Source of the DNA: Erginobacter sp964465735
GTDB taxonomy: Bacteria; Auribacterota; Erginobacteria; Erginobacterales; Erginobacteraceae
Direction: 5' to 3'
NCBI GenBank assembly: GCA_964465735.1
Contig: CAYXKT010000149.1
Location: 1 to 6,266 of the forward strand
DNA length: 6,266 bases
Shown here: piece by piece, positions 6,143 to 6,266 of the stretch
How positions within the stretch are numbered: the first letter of the stretch is position 1
How the letters are laid out: the number at the start of each line of letters is the position of its first letter
Notes under the pieces: model-generated
Told to the model about the DNA's origin: nothing
The model's input: only the letters and a program-made list of their open reading frames with translations
Database searches by the model: none
Position numbers and translations under genes: made by a program

Positions 6143-6266
6143 ATAATTCCCGCCAGGAAAATCTTGTCGGGCAATACTCTCCGGAGTTGGATCTCCGGAT
6201 TGGGCTTATCCTTACCTAAATTGAGCGATTCTATGCGGCGAACTGCACCAATCTTTTGCGTCCGAA

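Noticed and set aside
6231..6266. Possible 3' end of a minus-strand gene (FGRKRLVQFAA then TAG), or alternatively a plus-strand start at ATG 6233
   Set aside because: Only 11 codons are visible and either reading is possible by chance. There is no motif, and the plus-strand ATG has no ribosome-binding site.
1..6266. CRISPR array, insertion sequence, phage or defence system
   Set aside because: There are no spaced direct repeats of CRISPR type, no transposase or integrase, and all supported proteins belong to common housekeeping transport families.

Overview
The window is about 6.3 kb of fairly GC-rich bacterial DNA. Every gene I can support lies on the minus strand, so transcription runs from right to left. 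The solute-binding protein has a secretory signal peptide with an AxA-type cleavage site and no lipobox cysteine. That fits a soluble periplasmic protein, and so a two-membrane (diderm) bacterium. Neither tRNA gene encodes its CCA tail. I cannot name the phylum from this sequence.

In transcription order, from right to left: (1) tRNA-Cys(GCA), 6071-6142. (2) Just downstream, a stretch that folds into a long rod with a central bubble and a terminal hairpin (about 5892-6045), the layout of 6S RNA. It is followed by a textbook intrinsic terminator (5849-5878). (3) A 771-residue CPA2-type monovalent cation:proton antiporter with four extra membrane segments and two C-terminal RCK_C/TrkA_C domains (3272-5587), with its own plausible promoter. 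(4) A promoter with a perfect TATAAT box, then tRNA-Leu(UAA), 2966-3050, with a strong hairpin directly after it. (5) A three-gene importer of the BtuCDF/FecBCDE class: binding protein (1957-2892, GTG start), FecCD-type permease (941-1960) and ATPase (52-870). The first two genes overlap by 4 bases (ATGA). The last two are separated by 70 bases filled with a degenerate 7-bp tandem repeat that also supplies the permease stop codon.

The three importer genes form one functional unit: a periplasmic capture protein, a permease for the membrane dimer, and the ATPase that powers it. The binding protein looks most like the cobalamin/corrinoid group, but a siderophore or heme substrate cannot be excluded. 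I see no room for a cobalamin riboswitch in front of it. The nearest visible promoter lies upstream of tRNA-Leu, so the importer may be expressed as a tRNA-mRNA transcript.

The observations most worth checking are the 6S-like RNA, the tRNA-led operon with its junction hairpin, the heptamer repeat overlapping a stop codon, and a 17-bp near-identical inverted repeat at the two ends of the window.
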